Source: Bacillota bacterium (lineage in GTDB: Bacteria; Bacillota; Clostridia; Lachnospirales; Lachnospiraceae). From it: a stretch of DNA of 64,000 nt. A program made the translations under genes and the position numbers. Shown piece by piece: positions 42,630 to 50,899 of the stretch. Below the pieces are notes generated by a model. The model was not told the DNA's origin. It saw nothing but the letters and a program-made list of their open reading frames with translations, and did not search any database. The stretch covers positions 62,001-126,000 of the forward strand of contig JAEWYQ010000051.1 in the NCBI GenBank assembly GCA_023395555.1. Reading direction: 5' to 3'. The number at the start of each line of letters is the position of its first letter. The first letter of the stretch is position 1.

Positions 42630-43787
42630 CTATTCTCCTCCATACAGATAATCTGCCAGGATCTGATAGCTCTCTGCCCAGCGATTATTGGGCTTGATAT
42701 GAAACAGCTCCTTCGGAAGGACATAATAGTGGTCTTCCCGAATTGCTTTTAATCCGCTCCAGGCCGGATTGGAGATCAGCAGCTCCTCCACCATCTTAAG
42801 GGCGGCTTCCTGAGATTCTCCCATTGTCGTTACAAAGATGAAATCCGGATCCTCCGCAATAATTGCTTCCATGCTCAGGTTCTCCAGCAGCCCCTTTTCG
42901 CTGTCCGCAATATTGATACTGCCCAGATCCTTCAGCATCTGTCCGGTCATGCTGGTGCTGTCCCGGGATTTTACTCCGCCGGAATACGCTCTTAACAGCA
43001 ATACCCTGGGATTGCTTCCGTCTGCTCTGGCAATCTGGGCATCAATTTTCGTTCTCAGGGCCGTGACATTTTCCTCGTAGAGATCTCTTCTTCCTGTAAT
43101 CTCTGTAAGGATGCTCATCATATCGGCATAATCCCCGAAGCTCTCCACCTCGAAATAAGCGGTGGTGATTCCCGCCGCTTCCAGCTTGTCCCGCAGAGCC
43201 ACATGCTCTGCAATGATGCTGGAGAGAATCACAAAGTCAATCTCTTCCGCAATCATTGTCTCGATGCCGGGTTTCTTCAAATCTCCCAGATTCACCATGT
43301 CCTCTGTTATTTCAATGGTATCTGCCGCATCCTGGGTCACCGCGGCGATCTTCCCTCCCGCCAGCTGCCACATATCCGCATAGCTTCCGGATAAAACCGC
43401 TGTTTTCTCCGGGGATGTGACGGTTACGGTATAGCCCAGGTCATCTGTAAAGGTAACGGCATCCGATGTTTCATCCGGTTCCGGTTCTCTGAGAATTTCT
43501 CCTCTATGGCAGGCACATAGCAGACTTAAGACTGCAGTCAGACAGAGTGCCGTAGCAAAAGACCACCCCCTGCTTCGACCGGTTCTATTTTGACCTATTC
43601 TATACTGATCTGCTCTATCTTGATTTACCCTATCTTGATCTATCCTACCTTGATCTATCCTACCTTGATCTATCCTATCTTGATCTACTCTGTCCCGATC
43701 TGTTCTATCCTGATTTGCTCTGTCTCCATCTGTTCTTCTGTTTAACTCCGGTCTCCTGCATCTGTCTGTTCTTCTGCCTCTACCCAT
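42630..43787 (-). CDS. ABC transporter binding lipoprotein (BtuF/FepB type) with repeat-encoded N-terminal tail
   Basis: About 385 residues. The mature part (lipobox LLCAC, then TSDAVTFTDDLGYTVTVTSP and two Rossmann-like lobes) is a class III binding protein for corrinoids, haem or iron chelates. The odd part is a hydrophilic Arg/Asp/Gln tail of about 75 residues before the signal helix, encoded by ten 15-base repeats (DQDRI-like units). A lipoprotein n-region normally has a handful of residues. No ATG, GTG or TTG closer to the signal helix is in frame. I chose ATG 43787 (MGRGRRTD), with GGAG six bases upstream; a TTG lies at 43799. It is probably functional but anomalous. Confidence 0.85.
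   Translation of the reverse strand: MGRGRRTDRCRRPELNRRTDGDRANQDRTDRDRVDQDRIDQGRIDQGRIDQDRVNQDRADQYRIGQNRTGRSRGWSFATALCLTAVLSLLCACHRGEILREPEPDETSDAVTFTDDLGYTVTVTSPEKTAVLSGSYADMWQLAGGKIAAVTQDAADTIEITEDMVNLGDLKKPGIETMIAEEIDFVILSSIIAEHVALRDKLEAAGITTAYFEVESFGDYADMMSILTEITGRRDLYEENVTALRTKIDAQIARADGSNPRVLLLRAYSGGVKSRDSTSMTGQMLKDLGSINIADSEKGLLENLSMEAIIAEDPDFIFVTTMGESQEAALKMVEELLISNPAWSGLKAIREDHYYVLPKELFHIKPNNRWAESYQILADYLYGGE
43591..43740. repeat. Minisatellite: about ten tandem 15-bp units
   Basis: Units follow the plus-strand pattern TGATCTATCCTATCT with a few substitutions; units 4 and 5 (43636-43665) are identical. Fifteen bases is five codons, so unit number can change without a frameshift. 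It lies wholly inside the N-terminal coding part of the binding-protein gene and is read as DQDRI/DQGRI-type pentapeptides. Confidence 0.9.
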
Positions 43788-43857
43788 CTCTATCTCCAAT
43801 CAATTTCCTATCTTACCTTTGGTCTTACTCTCTGATCCATTCCTGTTCTATTATCTC

Positions 43858-44637
43858 TCAATCTATTACTTTTCTCAAGTGCTCTATATAGATTTCACGA
43901 ATCCCTTCATATTCCCCCATACCTTTCAGTATGCATTCCGGTTCATAACCTGCGGCCTTTAATTCCGATGCAAAGGAAGCTTCCTCCCCCGCCATATCAT
44001 GAATAGCATGGTCCCCCGCCACCAACATCAGGGGAAGCAGCAGAACACGCCCCTTTCCTTTCTGCTCCGCAGCCAGCCGTTCTATCACAGAAGCAATGTT
44101 GACCGCACCCTCCACAGTTGCAATATAGATCTCCCTCCCGGAACTGCTTCGCAGGGCCGTCTCCAGTTCTGCATAACACTGATCTGCTTCATGTGCGGAG
44201 CCATGGCCCATGAATACCACCGGATCATCTCCGGCTATCTCTTTTATCTCCTCCCAGATCGCTCCGGCAACCAGTGTAATATCCGCTTCCTCTCCAAGGA
44301 GTGCTCCCGCAATCTTCACCTCGGTGAACAGAGTACGAACCTCTTCGACGGCATGTTTCATTTTGTTATTCTCAATACCATCCATAACATGGGTAGGAAG
44401 AACCGCCACATGCGTGATTTCTTCCTGAAGCATCTCCAGCAATGCTTCCTGAATTCCCGGAATCCGGATATGATCTCTTTTCTCCAGTACTTTCCTTACC
44501 CTCTGGCTGGAGTAAGCCTGATAAAGCTTCCAGTGCGGGAAGTTCTCCCTCACTGTCTCTGCCAGCCTCTCTATATTCTTCTCTCTGGTATCCCGGTAGG
44601 TCGTACCAAAGCTTACCATCAAAATTCCCTTTTTCAT
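43858..44637 (-). CDS. cbiK: Sirohydrochlorin cobaltochelatase
   Basis: 259 residues. It inserts Co2+ into sirohydrochlorin, the entry step of anaerobic cobalamin synthesis. The N-terminus GILMVSFGTTYRDTREKNI is diagnostic for CbiK. Metal-ligand histidines are visible in MGHGSAHEAD (His145) and VAGDHAIHDM (His210). No signal peptide, so cytoplasmic. It lies between cbiN and the corrinoid-type ABC transporter in the riboswitch operon. Confidence 0.93.
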   Translation of the reverse strand: MKKGILMVSFGTTYRDTREKNIERLAETVRENFPHWKLYQAYSSQRVRKVLEKRDHIRIPGIQEALLEMLQEEITHVAVLPTHVMDGIENNKMKHAVEEVRTLFTEVKIAGALLGEEADITLVAGAIWEEIKEIAGDDPVVFMGHGSAHEADQCYAELETALRSSSGREIYIATVEGAVNIASVIERLAAEQKGKGRVLLLPLMLVAGDHAIHDMAGEEASFASELKAAGYEPECILKGMGEYEGIREIYIEHLRKVID

Positions 44638-44682
44638 CTTGCTCTCCTTATGCTGGCTCAGTACCGCTTCATGCTTTATATC

Positions 44683-45000
44683 CTATGCCTTTTCCTTTGT
44701 ACCCGTCCATTTTTTACGTTCCACCAGACGTCCCATGAGAAAGGCAATGATACCCACGCCAATTCCGGTCTGAAGGCAGAAGAAAAGACTCTCCACCTCT
44801 CCCGGAAGCTCACCGTTGATCATGGTTTCCAAAACAGGAGTAAACCACGGCTCATAGCTGCCGGTAATTTCTTCGATCATCACGCTGCCGGCATCATCAG
44901 AGCCTCCAAACTCCGCACCCTTTAAGGCAAATAGCGGCATCAGCGCAATCAGGGCTGCCGCGATCAGCAATATGATAACGGTTCTCTTCGTCTTACTCAT
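44683..45000 (-). CDS. cbiN: Cobalt ECF transporter component CbiN
   Basis: 105 residues with two membrane helices (VIILLIAAALIALMPLFAL and FFCLQTGIGVGIIAFLMG) flanking an extracellular loop (GSDDAGSVMIEEITGSYEPWF). This is the classic CbiN layout; CbiN helps CbiM capture Co2+. It starts two bases after the cbiM remnant. With CbiM truncated and no cbiQ or cbiO seen, it has no visible partners. Confidence 0.9.
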   Translation of the reverse strand: MSKTKRTVIILLIAAALIALMPLFALKGAEFGGSDDAGSVMIEEITGSYEPWFTPVLETMINGELPGEVESLFFCLQTGIGVGIIAFLMGRLVERKKWTGTKEKA

Positions 45001-45002
45001 CC

Positions 45003-45145
45003 TACTTTACCTCCTTATTGTAATTCAGCATGCCCAGTTCCGGCTGCGCATAAGCTTCCAGGGCCATGATAACCAGAACCGTCAGAATTCCCTCCAGAAT
45101 AGCCAGAGGAAGCTGGGTCGGAGCAAATACTCCATCACCTGTGCC
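45003..45145 (-). pseudogene. cbiM: C-terminal remnant of cbiM (cobalt transporter membrane component)
   Basis: Reading leftwards in the frame that ends at the TAG at 45003-45005, the translation is [20 protein letters not shown], then [17 protein letters not shown] and GMLNYNKEVK. That is the conserved C-terminal end of CbiM. The other 80% of the gene is absent: upstream sequence switches to the start of cobQ in another frame. The right boundary is approximate because the junction lies within GGCACAGGTGATGG, which suits both genes. It is not translatable as CbiM. Confidence 0.85.
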
Positions 45146-45315
45146 CTTCCCATTTCCAGCCCCTCTTCCGTAATATAGGAATTGAGGGCCATATTCTGTG
45201 ATTTAAAGGGGGCTACCAGGTAGCCGTCCTGCTTAAAAATTCTGCACAATCCGGCCACCAGCAGGCTCTTCCCCGCATTTGACATTGTTCCTTGAATCAT
45301 AATTACCTTTGCCAT
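45082..45315 (-). pseudogene. cobQ: N-terminal remnant of cobQ (cobyric acid synthase)
   Basis: ATG 45315 opens a frame reading [20 protein letters not shown], then [20 protein letters not shown] and [14 protein letters not shown]. This is the N-terminus of cobyric acid synthase with its P-loop-like GTMSNAGKS. After GRAQVM it runs into cbiM sequence in the wrong frame and stops at 45082, giving 77 codons versus about 500 in the family. The ribosome site GGAGG sits in the 3' arm of the riboswitch terminator. A natural internal deletion is most likely; mis-assembly must be excluded. Confidence 0.88.
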
Positions 45316-45317
45316 AA

Positions 45318-45352
45318 TAAAAAACCTCCATTGCCACAAAAGGCATGGAGGT
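45318..45352 (-). terminator. Riboswitch expression-platform terminator
   Basis: On the minus strand, stem ACCTCCATGCC / GGCAATGGAGGT (45342-45352 with 45324-45335), then TTTTTTATTATG. The hairpin ends three bases before the cobQ start codon. Its 3' arm contains the GGAGG ribosome site, so one structure could block both transcription and translation. Confidence 0.8.
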
Positions 45353-45424
45353 AGCAGGGCTTGCTGATTCATTCACAGCAATCCCATAATTACATACCAG
45401 TTTCTCGTGGCTGTCTTCAACTTC

Positions 45425-45610
45425 ATCTAAGGCAGGTCTCCTGGCTGAAAGATCATCGCTCACGGCAGCCTTCCCAATTTAATCAGTGGCTTGTTTGCCG
45501 CAACTCCCTTATCACAGTGACGAGTTCGTACAGGATTTGCACCTGTTTCCCTTTTCATCAGAACCAAGCGTATGCTCTTATACAGGCTTCCGCCAACATA
45601 TGCTTTCTGA
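45425..45610 (-). ncRNA. Cobalamin riboswitch
   Basis: On the minus strand the B12 box CAGCCAGGAGACCTGCC (45431-45447) is present, together with the conserved GGGAAACAGGTGCAAATCCTG, CGTCACTGTGA and AAGCCACTGA-type elements in the right order. Adenosylcobalamin binding would favour the terminator before the cobQ start and switch off the operon. Ends are approximate. A TATAAT -10 lies upstream at 45648-45653 (minus strand), with TGGTCA 17 bases before it. Confidence 0.92.
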
Positions 45611-45806
45611 CACCTCAGATGTATTCAATTTGTTTTATATCTCTGTCATTATATAATAGTTTCTGTCATTTGACCAGCCTTTTTTAGAAAGCGACTTTGA
45701 AGAGGTTATGAATAAAAAACCGCAGGCCTTCCAGCAATTTGTAAAAAAGAATTTACAGGTAGGGGAATTCTCTCAAAACAATTGGCGGAAGGGAAAATAC
45801 TCCTGT

Positions 45807-47411
45807 TCAAATTTTGTTACAATTCCTTTTATAATCCGTGGGCGTCATCTTCTCTTCTTCTTTAAATATTTTGCAGAAATACCGATAGTCACTGAGCCCC
45901 ACATCAATGGCTATCTCCTTGATTTTTCTGTCCGTATGTTCCATCAGGAATTTCGCCTTCTGTATTCTATAGCGATTAATATAAGAGATAAAATTATCCT
46001 GTAATTCATTCTTGAACAATCTGCAAAAATGATTCTTACTCAGTCCTACATGATCCGCAACCTCTTCCAGTGTAATATTGGACTGATAGTTTTCCGAAAT
46101 AAATTCAATCGCCTGTTTTATTTCGATCCTCACATTGGAGTGAACCAGCGCTTCCTGCCCTTGCTTCAACAATTCAAGCACGAAGTTTTTTAACCCTTCA
46201 TAAAGCTGTGAAAGCTTATGAAAGGCTCCCGGCTGCAATGCCGCCTTTTCATCCTCTAATTTTACTCCGGTCTCTCGGAGAGCAAACTTCATACGCTCCA
46301 CCAGATTGCCGGTAACCTGATAAACCAGCTCCGGATCATACAGCTTTTCCTGAAATAAATCGAACAGCTTCTTCAATTCGTTCAGGCAAAATTCCGCCTG
46401 GCCGTTCACCAGACTTTTCAAAATCGAATTCAGAAGCCTGCCGGTCAGTTTCTCATCCTGTCTTTCCGCAAGATCAAGGATATCCCTATTGGTATATATT
46501 CTATTTTTATCATAATAGAAGCATGACACAAGCACCTTTTCCATATTGCGGTAAACCTCGGACAACTTCGTATGGGGCGATCCAAACTCATTCATCACCA
46601 GCGCTGCTTCTATTTTTTCATTCACAATCAATTTGTTATAGATATTGGTTGATATTTGATAGATTGCGTTAAAAGTCATAATCGTACTATTACTGGTTAA
46701 TTTATAAAGAAGAACAAATTGGGAAGATTTATTTTCTATCAAATAGTTCTCGGCAAAGACTTCTTCATAATCCTCCAGAGAATCCTTTAAAGAGGTGAGC
46801 CTTTGAGACACATATTTCCTGTTCTCTGCTTCATCGGAAAATAATTTCACCAAAATCATACTGTAGCTACTGTCCGTAATATTTAGCTGAAGCTCTTGGG
46901 CTTCCCGTAATAATTCAGTTGAAGCAGCAGCATTCCAAAGGTATCTTCTCCAAAAGGAAACGGTCAGGCTCTCTTCCCCCAACTTGCTTAACCGATTCAT
47001 TCTGATAGTCTCTAATCTGACCTGTGTCTCATAGGCTATTTGCCTTTTAGTATTCAAAAGGAGAGCCAGTAAATTATCCCGTTCTATCTCAAATTTTAAA
47101 ATATAATCGGTTGCACCTAATTTTAATGCTTCTTTTACATATTTAAAGTCGTCGTAATTGCTGACTACCAGGCATTTAGTGTAAGGGTATTTCTTCATCG
47201 TCTCCCGGATCAATTCAATTCCATCTCCGTAAGGCATACAGATATCGGTGATCACAATATCCACTCCTTGAACCTCATCCATCCGTTCCATTGCCCCAAG
47301 GCCGTCGGAAGCTTCCCCCACAAGCTCAAACCCGTGCTCCTCCCAGGGAATCAGTAATCTCAAATCCTTTCTCAGGAATGGATCATCATCAACAATGATA
47401 ACTTTACACAT
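45807..47411 (-). CDS. Response regulator, YesN type (receiver plus AraC DNA-binding domain)
   Basis: 534 residues from ATG 47411 (MCKVIIVDDDP), with GGGAGGA upstream. Receiver domain 1-125 with acidic pocket VDDDP, phospho-acceptor Asp in IVITDICMPYGDG and Lys in YILKFEIE. A long middle region (about 130-420) is typical of YesN-like regulators. The C-terminal AraC domain (about 430-534) has two helix-turn-helices: ITLEEVADHVGLSKNHFCRL and IKEIAIDVGLSDYRYFCKIF. It probably answers to the YesM-type kinase at 52607-54361 and activates this sugar operon. It lies at the far end of the operon from the kinase. Confidence 0.92.
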   Translation of the reverse strand: MCKVIIVDDDPFLRKDLRLLIPWEEHGFELVGEASDGLGAMERMDEVQGVDIVITDICMPYGDGIELIRETMKKYPYTKCLVVSNYDDFKYVKEALKLGATDYILKFEIERDNLLALLLNTKRQIAYETQVRLETIRMNRLSKLGEESLTVSFWRRYLWNAAASTELLREAQELQLNITDSSYSMILVKLFSDEAENRKYVSQRLTSLKDSLEDYEEVFAENYLIENKSSQFVLLYKLTSNSTIMTFNAIYQISTNIYNKLIVNEKIEAALVMNEFGSPHTKLSEVYRNMEKVLVSCFYYDKNRIYTNRDILDLAERQDEKLTGRLLNSILKSLVNGQAEFCLNELKKLFDLFQEKLYDPELVYQVTGNLVERMKFALRETGVKLEDEKAALQPGAFHKLSQLYEGLKNFVLELLKQGQEALVHSNVRIEIKQAIEFISENYQSNITLEEVADHVGLSKNHFCRLFKNELQDNFISYINRYRIQKAKFLMEHTDRKIKEIAIDVGLSDYRYFCKIFKEEEKMTPTDYKRNCNKI

Positions 47412-47503
47412 ATACCCGTTCCTCCCCATCAGCAATCACTTATAGCAATTCAAAGCATCATAAGCAAACTGCTTATCATGCCTTGAATCAAATCCACTAT
47501 AAA

Positions 47504-48904
47504 TTACCTGTTTTTCTCGGCGGCCTTTGCGGCTTCTTCCTCTACATAAGCCGCTGCCTTGTCGGCAAATTCGTCCGAAGTAATATCTCCCAACAGCCAT
47601 TCATCCATTACATTGTTTATCTTCTGGTCCGCCTGCTCATAATAGTCATTATACGGTACTCCCAGCACATGATCAAGTCCGTCTACAAAAGCCTGCACAT
47701 CCTCAGCACTTGCCTTTTCTCCCAGCAAGGTATTAATATTTTCATCCAACACCTTTCTATGAATGGGAAGACCTCCAACCGCGGTTGCTGCCAGAGCGCT
47801 CCAGGCCTCTTCGCTGTATAATGCATTCAAGGCCTCCCAGGCTTCTGCTTCATGCTTTGTACCCTTGCAGATAAAGAAATCATCCACAAACATGGAGGCA
47901 TATGCCTTTCCATTGCCCGAGGGTACCGCCGCGATTCCTACATTGAAGTCCGTAATGCCCTTCGCATCGGATAAAAACCAGGTGCCTTCCACCGTCATGG
48001 CAATGCGTCCTGCCTTGAACATATCCCAGGCGCCCATGATCTTTGTGTCCGTAGGTCTTGGCATGGATTCATCCACTCTGAGCATATTGTCAAACCATGC
48101 ATAAACTCCTTTGGTAGCGTCGCTGTTCAGAGCACAGGTTCCGTCTGCATTAAATACGTTAACTCCTCCATTGCTCATGGAATACATTCCCATATATGCC
48201 ATGTACGGACCTGCTGAGAAACCGAATTGCTTTGCCGCGCCGCTTCCGCTGGTAAGCGCTTTTGCCGTCTCGGCAGTCTTGCCAAAGGTAATGGAATTAT
48301 TCCAGTCTGTGGAGGGATAAGGCAGTCCCGCCGCATCAAACAAATCTTTATTGTAGTACATCAGCATGTAATAAATTCCGGAGGGTAATCCGTAATACTT
48401 TCCATCCACATAGTTTGCGCCCTTTAAGGATTCTTCAAAATAATCCTCCAGATTAAGATCCCTCTCCACATAGGATGTGATGTCCACTGCCTGCCCCTTA
48501 TTTACTACCGTAGGCATAAAGGAGTTGGCAATTCTGGCAATATCAGGCGCTTTGCCTGCCGCCATCTGAGTGACAATCTTCTGGTAGTACTCCGGCCAAT
48601 CGGCTGCCGCCTCTTTTACAATCTTGATGGAGACATTGCTGCCTTCTGCGGCAAGCTTTTTGTTGGCCGCTTCTACCATGGCGGTCCATCCATGAAGCTC
48701 ATTTGTGGAGTTCATAACGGAAAAGGTTACTTCTACCGATCTCTTCTCTTCTCCTTTGGTACCCTCCTGGTTACTTGGATTTTTTCCTCCTGCCGGATTA
48801 TCGGAATCTCCCGACGGTTTTGTATTGTCGGCACATCCTGCCAGGGAAAAACAGAATACTGCCGCCAATACCAGTGCCAATACTTTTTTTGCTGCTCTTT
48901 TCAT
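47504..48904 (-). CDS. ABC transporter sugar-binding lipoprotein, family 1
   Basis: 466 residues from ATG 48904, after GGAGG. Lipobox SLAGC, Gly/Pro/Asn-rich linker, then a cluster D-type sugar-binding fold: AAGKAPDIARIANSFMPTVVN, YYGLPSGIYYMLMYYNKDLF, FKAGRIAMTVEGTWFLSD and GLPIHRKVLDENIN. It binds an oligosaccharide or monosaccharide for the two permeases upstream. It lies between the permeases and the response regulator. Confidence 0.9.
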   Translation of the reverse strand: MKRAAKKVLALVLAAVFCFSLAGCADNTKPSGDSDNPAGGKNPSNQEGTKGEEKRSVEVTFSVMNSTNELHGWTAMVEAANKKLAAEGSNVSIKIVKEAAADWPEYYQKIVTQMAAGKAPDIARIANSFMPTVVNKGQAVDITSYVERDLNLEDYFEESLKGANYVDGKYYGLPSGIYYMLMYYNKDLFDAAGLPYPSTDWNNSITFGKTAETAKALTSGSGAAKQFGFSAGPYMAYMGMYSMSNGGVNVFNADGTCALNSDATKGVYAWFDNMLRVDESMPRPTDTKIMGAWDMFKAGRIAMTVEGTWFLSDAKGITDFNVGIAAVPSGNGKAYASMFVDDFFICKGTKHEAEAWEALNALYSEEAWSALAATAVGGLPIHRKVLDENINTLLGEKASAEDVQAFVDGLDHVLGVPYNDYYEQADQKINNVMDEWLLGDITSDEFADKAAAYVEEEAAKAAEKNR

Positions 48905-48967
48905 TTCTGACTCCTCCTTTTTTATTGTCAAAATCATGAGAATTGCCTCATAATAGTAAGACCTTCG

Positions 48968-49804
48968 TTATCCTTTTACGCCTGACATGGTGATGCCTTC
49001 CACAATATATTTCTGTGCCGCAAAATATACGAGGGCAATGGGAAGGATCGCCACCACCGCTGCCGCCATCAGCAGCCCCCAATTCACCGTATAAATAGAC
49101 CGGAAGGAATTAATAATTAAGGGGATCGTATATTTTGTTTCGTCACTGAGGAAAATAAGCGCTCCGGTAAAATTGTTCCAATTACCAATAAACTGGAATA
49201 ATCCCAGGGTCACCAGTATCGGCTTACATAACGGAAGCATAATGCCCAGATAGATACGAAAATGATTACAGCCGTCCAATCTGGCCGCCTCTATATAGGA
49301 ATCCGGGATGCCCATCATAAACTGCTTTAGCATAAAGGTACCATAGGCATTGAATAAAATGGCCGGTACCATCAGCGGCAGGTGGGTATCCACCCAGCCA
49401 ATTTTACTAAAGAGAATAAACATTGGTATCAGGCATACCGTTCCGGGAATCATCATGGTCGAAATGAATATGCCGAATATTTTATCCCTTCCATTAAAAT
49501 TAACCTTTGAAAAAGCATACCCTGCCATAGAGCTTGTAAAAAGAGTTCCTACCGTAACGCCCACCGCAATTTTCATACTGTTGAAAAAAGCACGGAGCAT
49601 GGATACCTCATCGGAAAATACTGCAATATAATTTTCAAAGGTAATGGGCCATGGAAGAATAGAGGGCGGCATCTTAAATACATCCTGGGGCAGCCTCAGG
49701 GAGGTGGCAATCATCCAGTAGAACGGAAAGATGGCCAGGGCGGAACCGCAGAGTAAAATAATATGCTTTACAAGAGAGATCCGTATGCTGTTTTTTCTAC
49801 TCAA
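48968..49804 (-). CDS. Carbohydrate ABC transporter permease, MalG-type
   Basis: 278 residues with six membrane helices. The EAA loop is YIEAARLDGCNHFRIYLGIMLP. It begins with a TTG at 49804 inside the last codons of the upstream permease (8-base overlap), with only a weak GGGTGA ribosome site, so translation is probably coupled. It partners with that permease. Confidence 0.9.
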   Translation of the reverse strand: MSRKNSIRISLVKHIILLCGSALAIFPFYWMIATSLRLPQDVFKMPPSILPWPITFENYIAVFSDEVSMLRAFFNSMKIAVGVTVGTLFTSSMAGYAFSKVNFNGRDKIFGIFISTMMIPGTVCLIPMFILFSKIGWVDTHLPLMVPAILFNAYGTFMLKQFMMGIPDSYIEAARLDGCNHFRIYLGIMLPLCKPILVTLGLFQFIGNWNNFTGALIFLSDETKYTIPLIINSFRSIYTVNWGLLMAAAVVAILPIALVYFAAQKYIVEGITMSGVKG

Positions 49805-50741
49805 TATAATTCACCCACTTTTTTGATAATTTGAAGTTCAATGCAGTCACGCTCCCAAGAAGGAAGAACAATACAATGCTGGCCACAGCTGCTTCTCCCA
49901 TATTAAACTCCTTAAAAGCCTTAAAGTAGATATACATGGAAAGTGTGTAGGTGGAATAAGCCGGACCTCCTCTTGTGAGAACAAAGGGCTCTTCAAAAAT
50001 ATTAAACACACCGATCAGCATTGTGATAAAGACAAAAAAGGTGGTGGACGACAGCAGGGGAAGGGTTATGTGACGGAAGGCCCGGAATTTGCCTGCCCCG
50101 TCAATACTGGCCGCCTCGTAATAAATATCCGGAATTCCTTTCAGTCCTGCCAGAAAGATCAGATAGTAATATCCCATCATTCTCCAGGAGTTCATTATAA
50201 TAATAGCAACCTTTGACCAGGAAGGATCACTCATCCAGCCGGGTCCTTTGATCCCCGCCATCTCCAGCACCTGGTTGATAATACCAAAGTCTGAGGCAAA
50301 CAGCCAGTACCAGGTCAGGGCAATAGCAACGGTTGTTGTGATGTTGGGAAGGAAGAACGCTCCTTTATAGAAGTTTAACCCCTTTATTTTTTTATTGGTC
50401 AGCATGGCAAGCCCCAGGGATATTGCCATGGTAAGCGGTACAATACCGACTACAAAGATCAGGGTGTTCCAGATGGTCTTTACAAAAACCTCGTCCTTCA
50501 TCACATATTTGAAGTTCTGCAGCCCGACCAGCTCCGGCTTATTAATAAAATCCCAATTGGTAAAGCATAAATAAAACGACATAAAAATAGGAAATATGGT
50601 GAAGCACAGCAGGCCCAGGACCTGGGGAGAGATCAAAACATATCCCCAGAAATTATCCTGCCTTGCGTACTTATTCTTTTTCTTTTTCGGAACCCTGTGT
50701 GGAGTTACAGCGTTCTGATTCACGGCATTATCAATACTCAA
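49797..50741 (-). CDS. Carbohydrate ABC transporter permease, MalF-type
   Basis: 314 residues with six membrane helices and a Lys-rich cytoplasmic N-terminus (VPKKKKNKYARQDNFWGYVL). The EAA loop is YYEAASIDGAGKFRAFRHITLP. I chose TTG 50741 because GGAGGAGG lies eight bases upstream; an earlier TTG at 50759 would put the ribosome site inside the gene. A 12-bp hairpin lies in the leader before it. The ATPase is not encoded nearby. Confidence 0.88.
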   Translation of the reverse strand: MSIDNAVNQNAVTPHRVPKKKKNKYARQDNFWGYVLISPQVLGLLCFTIFPIFMSFYLCFTNWDFINKPELVGLQNFKYVMKDEVFVKTIWNTLIFVVGIVPLTMAISLGLAMLTNKKIKGLNFYKGAFFLPNITTTVAIALTWYWLFASDFGIINQVLEMAGIKGPGWMSDPSWSKVAIIIMNSWRMMGYYYLIFLAGLKGIPDIYYEAASIDGAGKFRAFRHITLPLLSSTTFFVFITMLIGVFNIFEEPFVLTRGGPAYSTYTLSMYIYFKAFKEFNMGEAAVASIVLFFLLGSVTALNFKLSKKWVNYIE

Positions 50742-50772
50742 GCACTTTGCCTCCTCCAATACTTTTTGTCAC

Positions 50773-50816
50773 AGTTGAGAGGGCATTATGTTCTCCGCGC
50801 AGCCGCCCTCTCAACT
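50773..50816 (-). repeat. Intra-operon hairpin before the permease genes
   Basis: Exact 12-bp arms AGTTGAGAGGGC (50773-50784) and GCCCTCTCAACT (50805-50816), 20-base loop, no T-run. It lies in the 158-base gap between the hydrolase stop and the permease start. It may stabilise one side of the transcript or act as an attenuator. A weaker GCACA/TGTGC repeat (50870-50890) lies just upstream of it on the transcript. Confidence 0.6.
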
Positions 50817-50899
50817 ATAGCCTTTTTCTTTAAATCAAGTATATCCCTTTTCTCTGGCACTTGAAATTGGCACAAATTATTATTATGTGCAAAATATTA

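Noticed and set aside
43591..43740. Regularly spaced repeats suggesting a CRISPR array
   Set aside because: Units are contiguous 15-mers without spacers, lie in coding sequence and no cas genes are near.
45360..45700. Small plus-strand gene over the riboswitch region
   Set aside because: The open frame has no ribosome site and the sequence is fully explained by the conserved cobalamin riboswitch.
50870..50890. GCACA/TGTGC inverted repeat upstream of the permease as an operator
   Set aside because: Arms are only five bases and no copy was seen at other promoters of the same operon.
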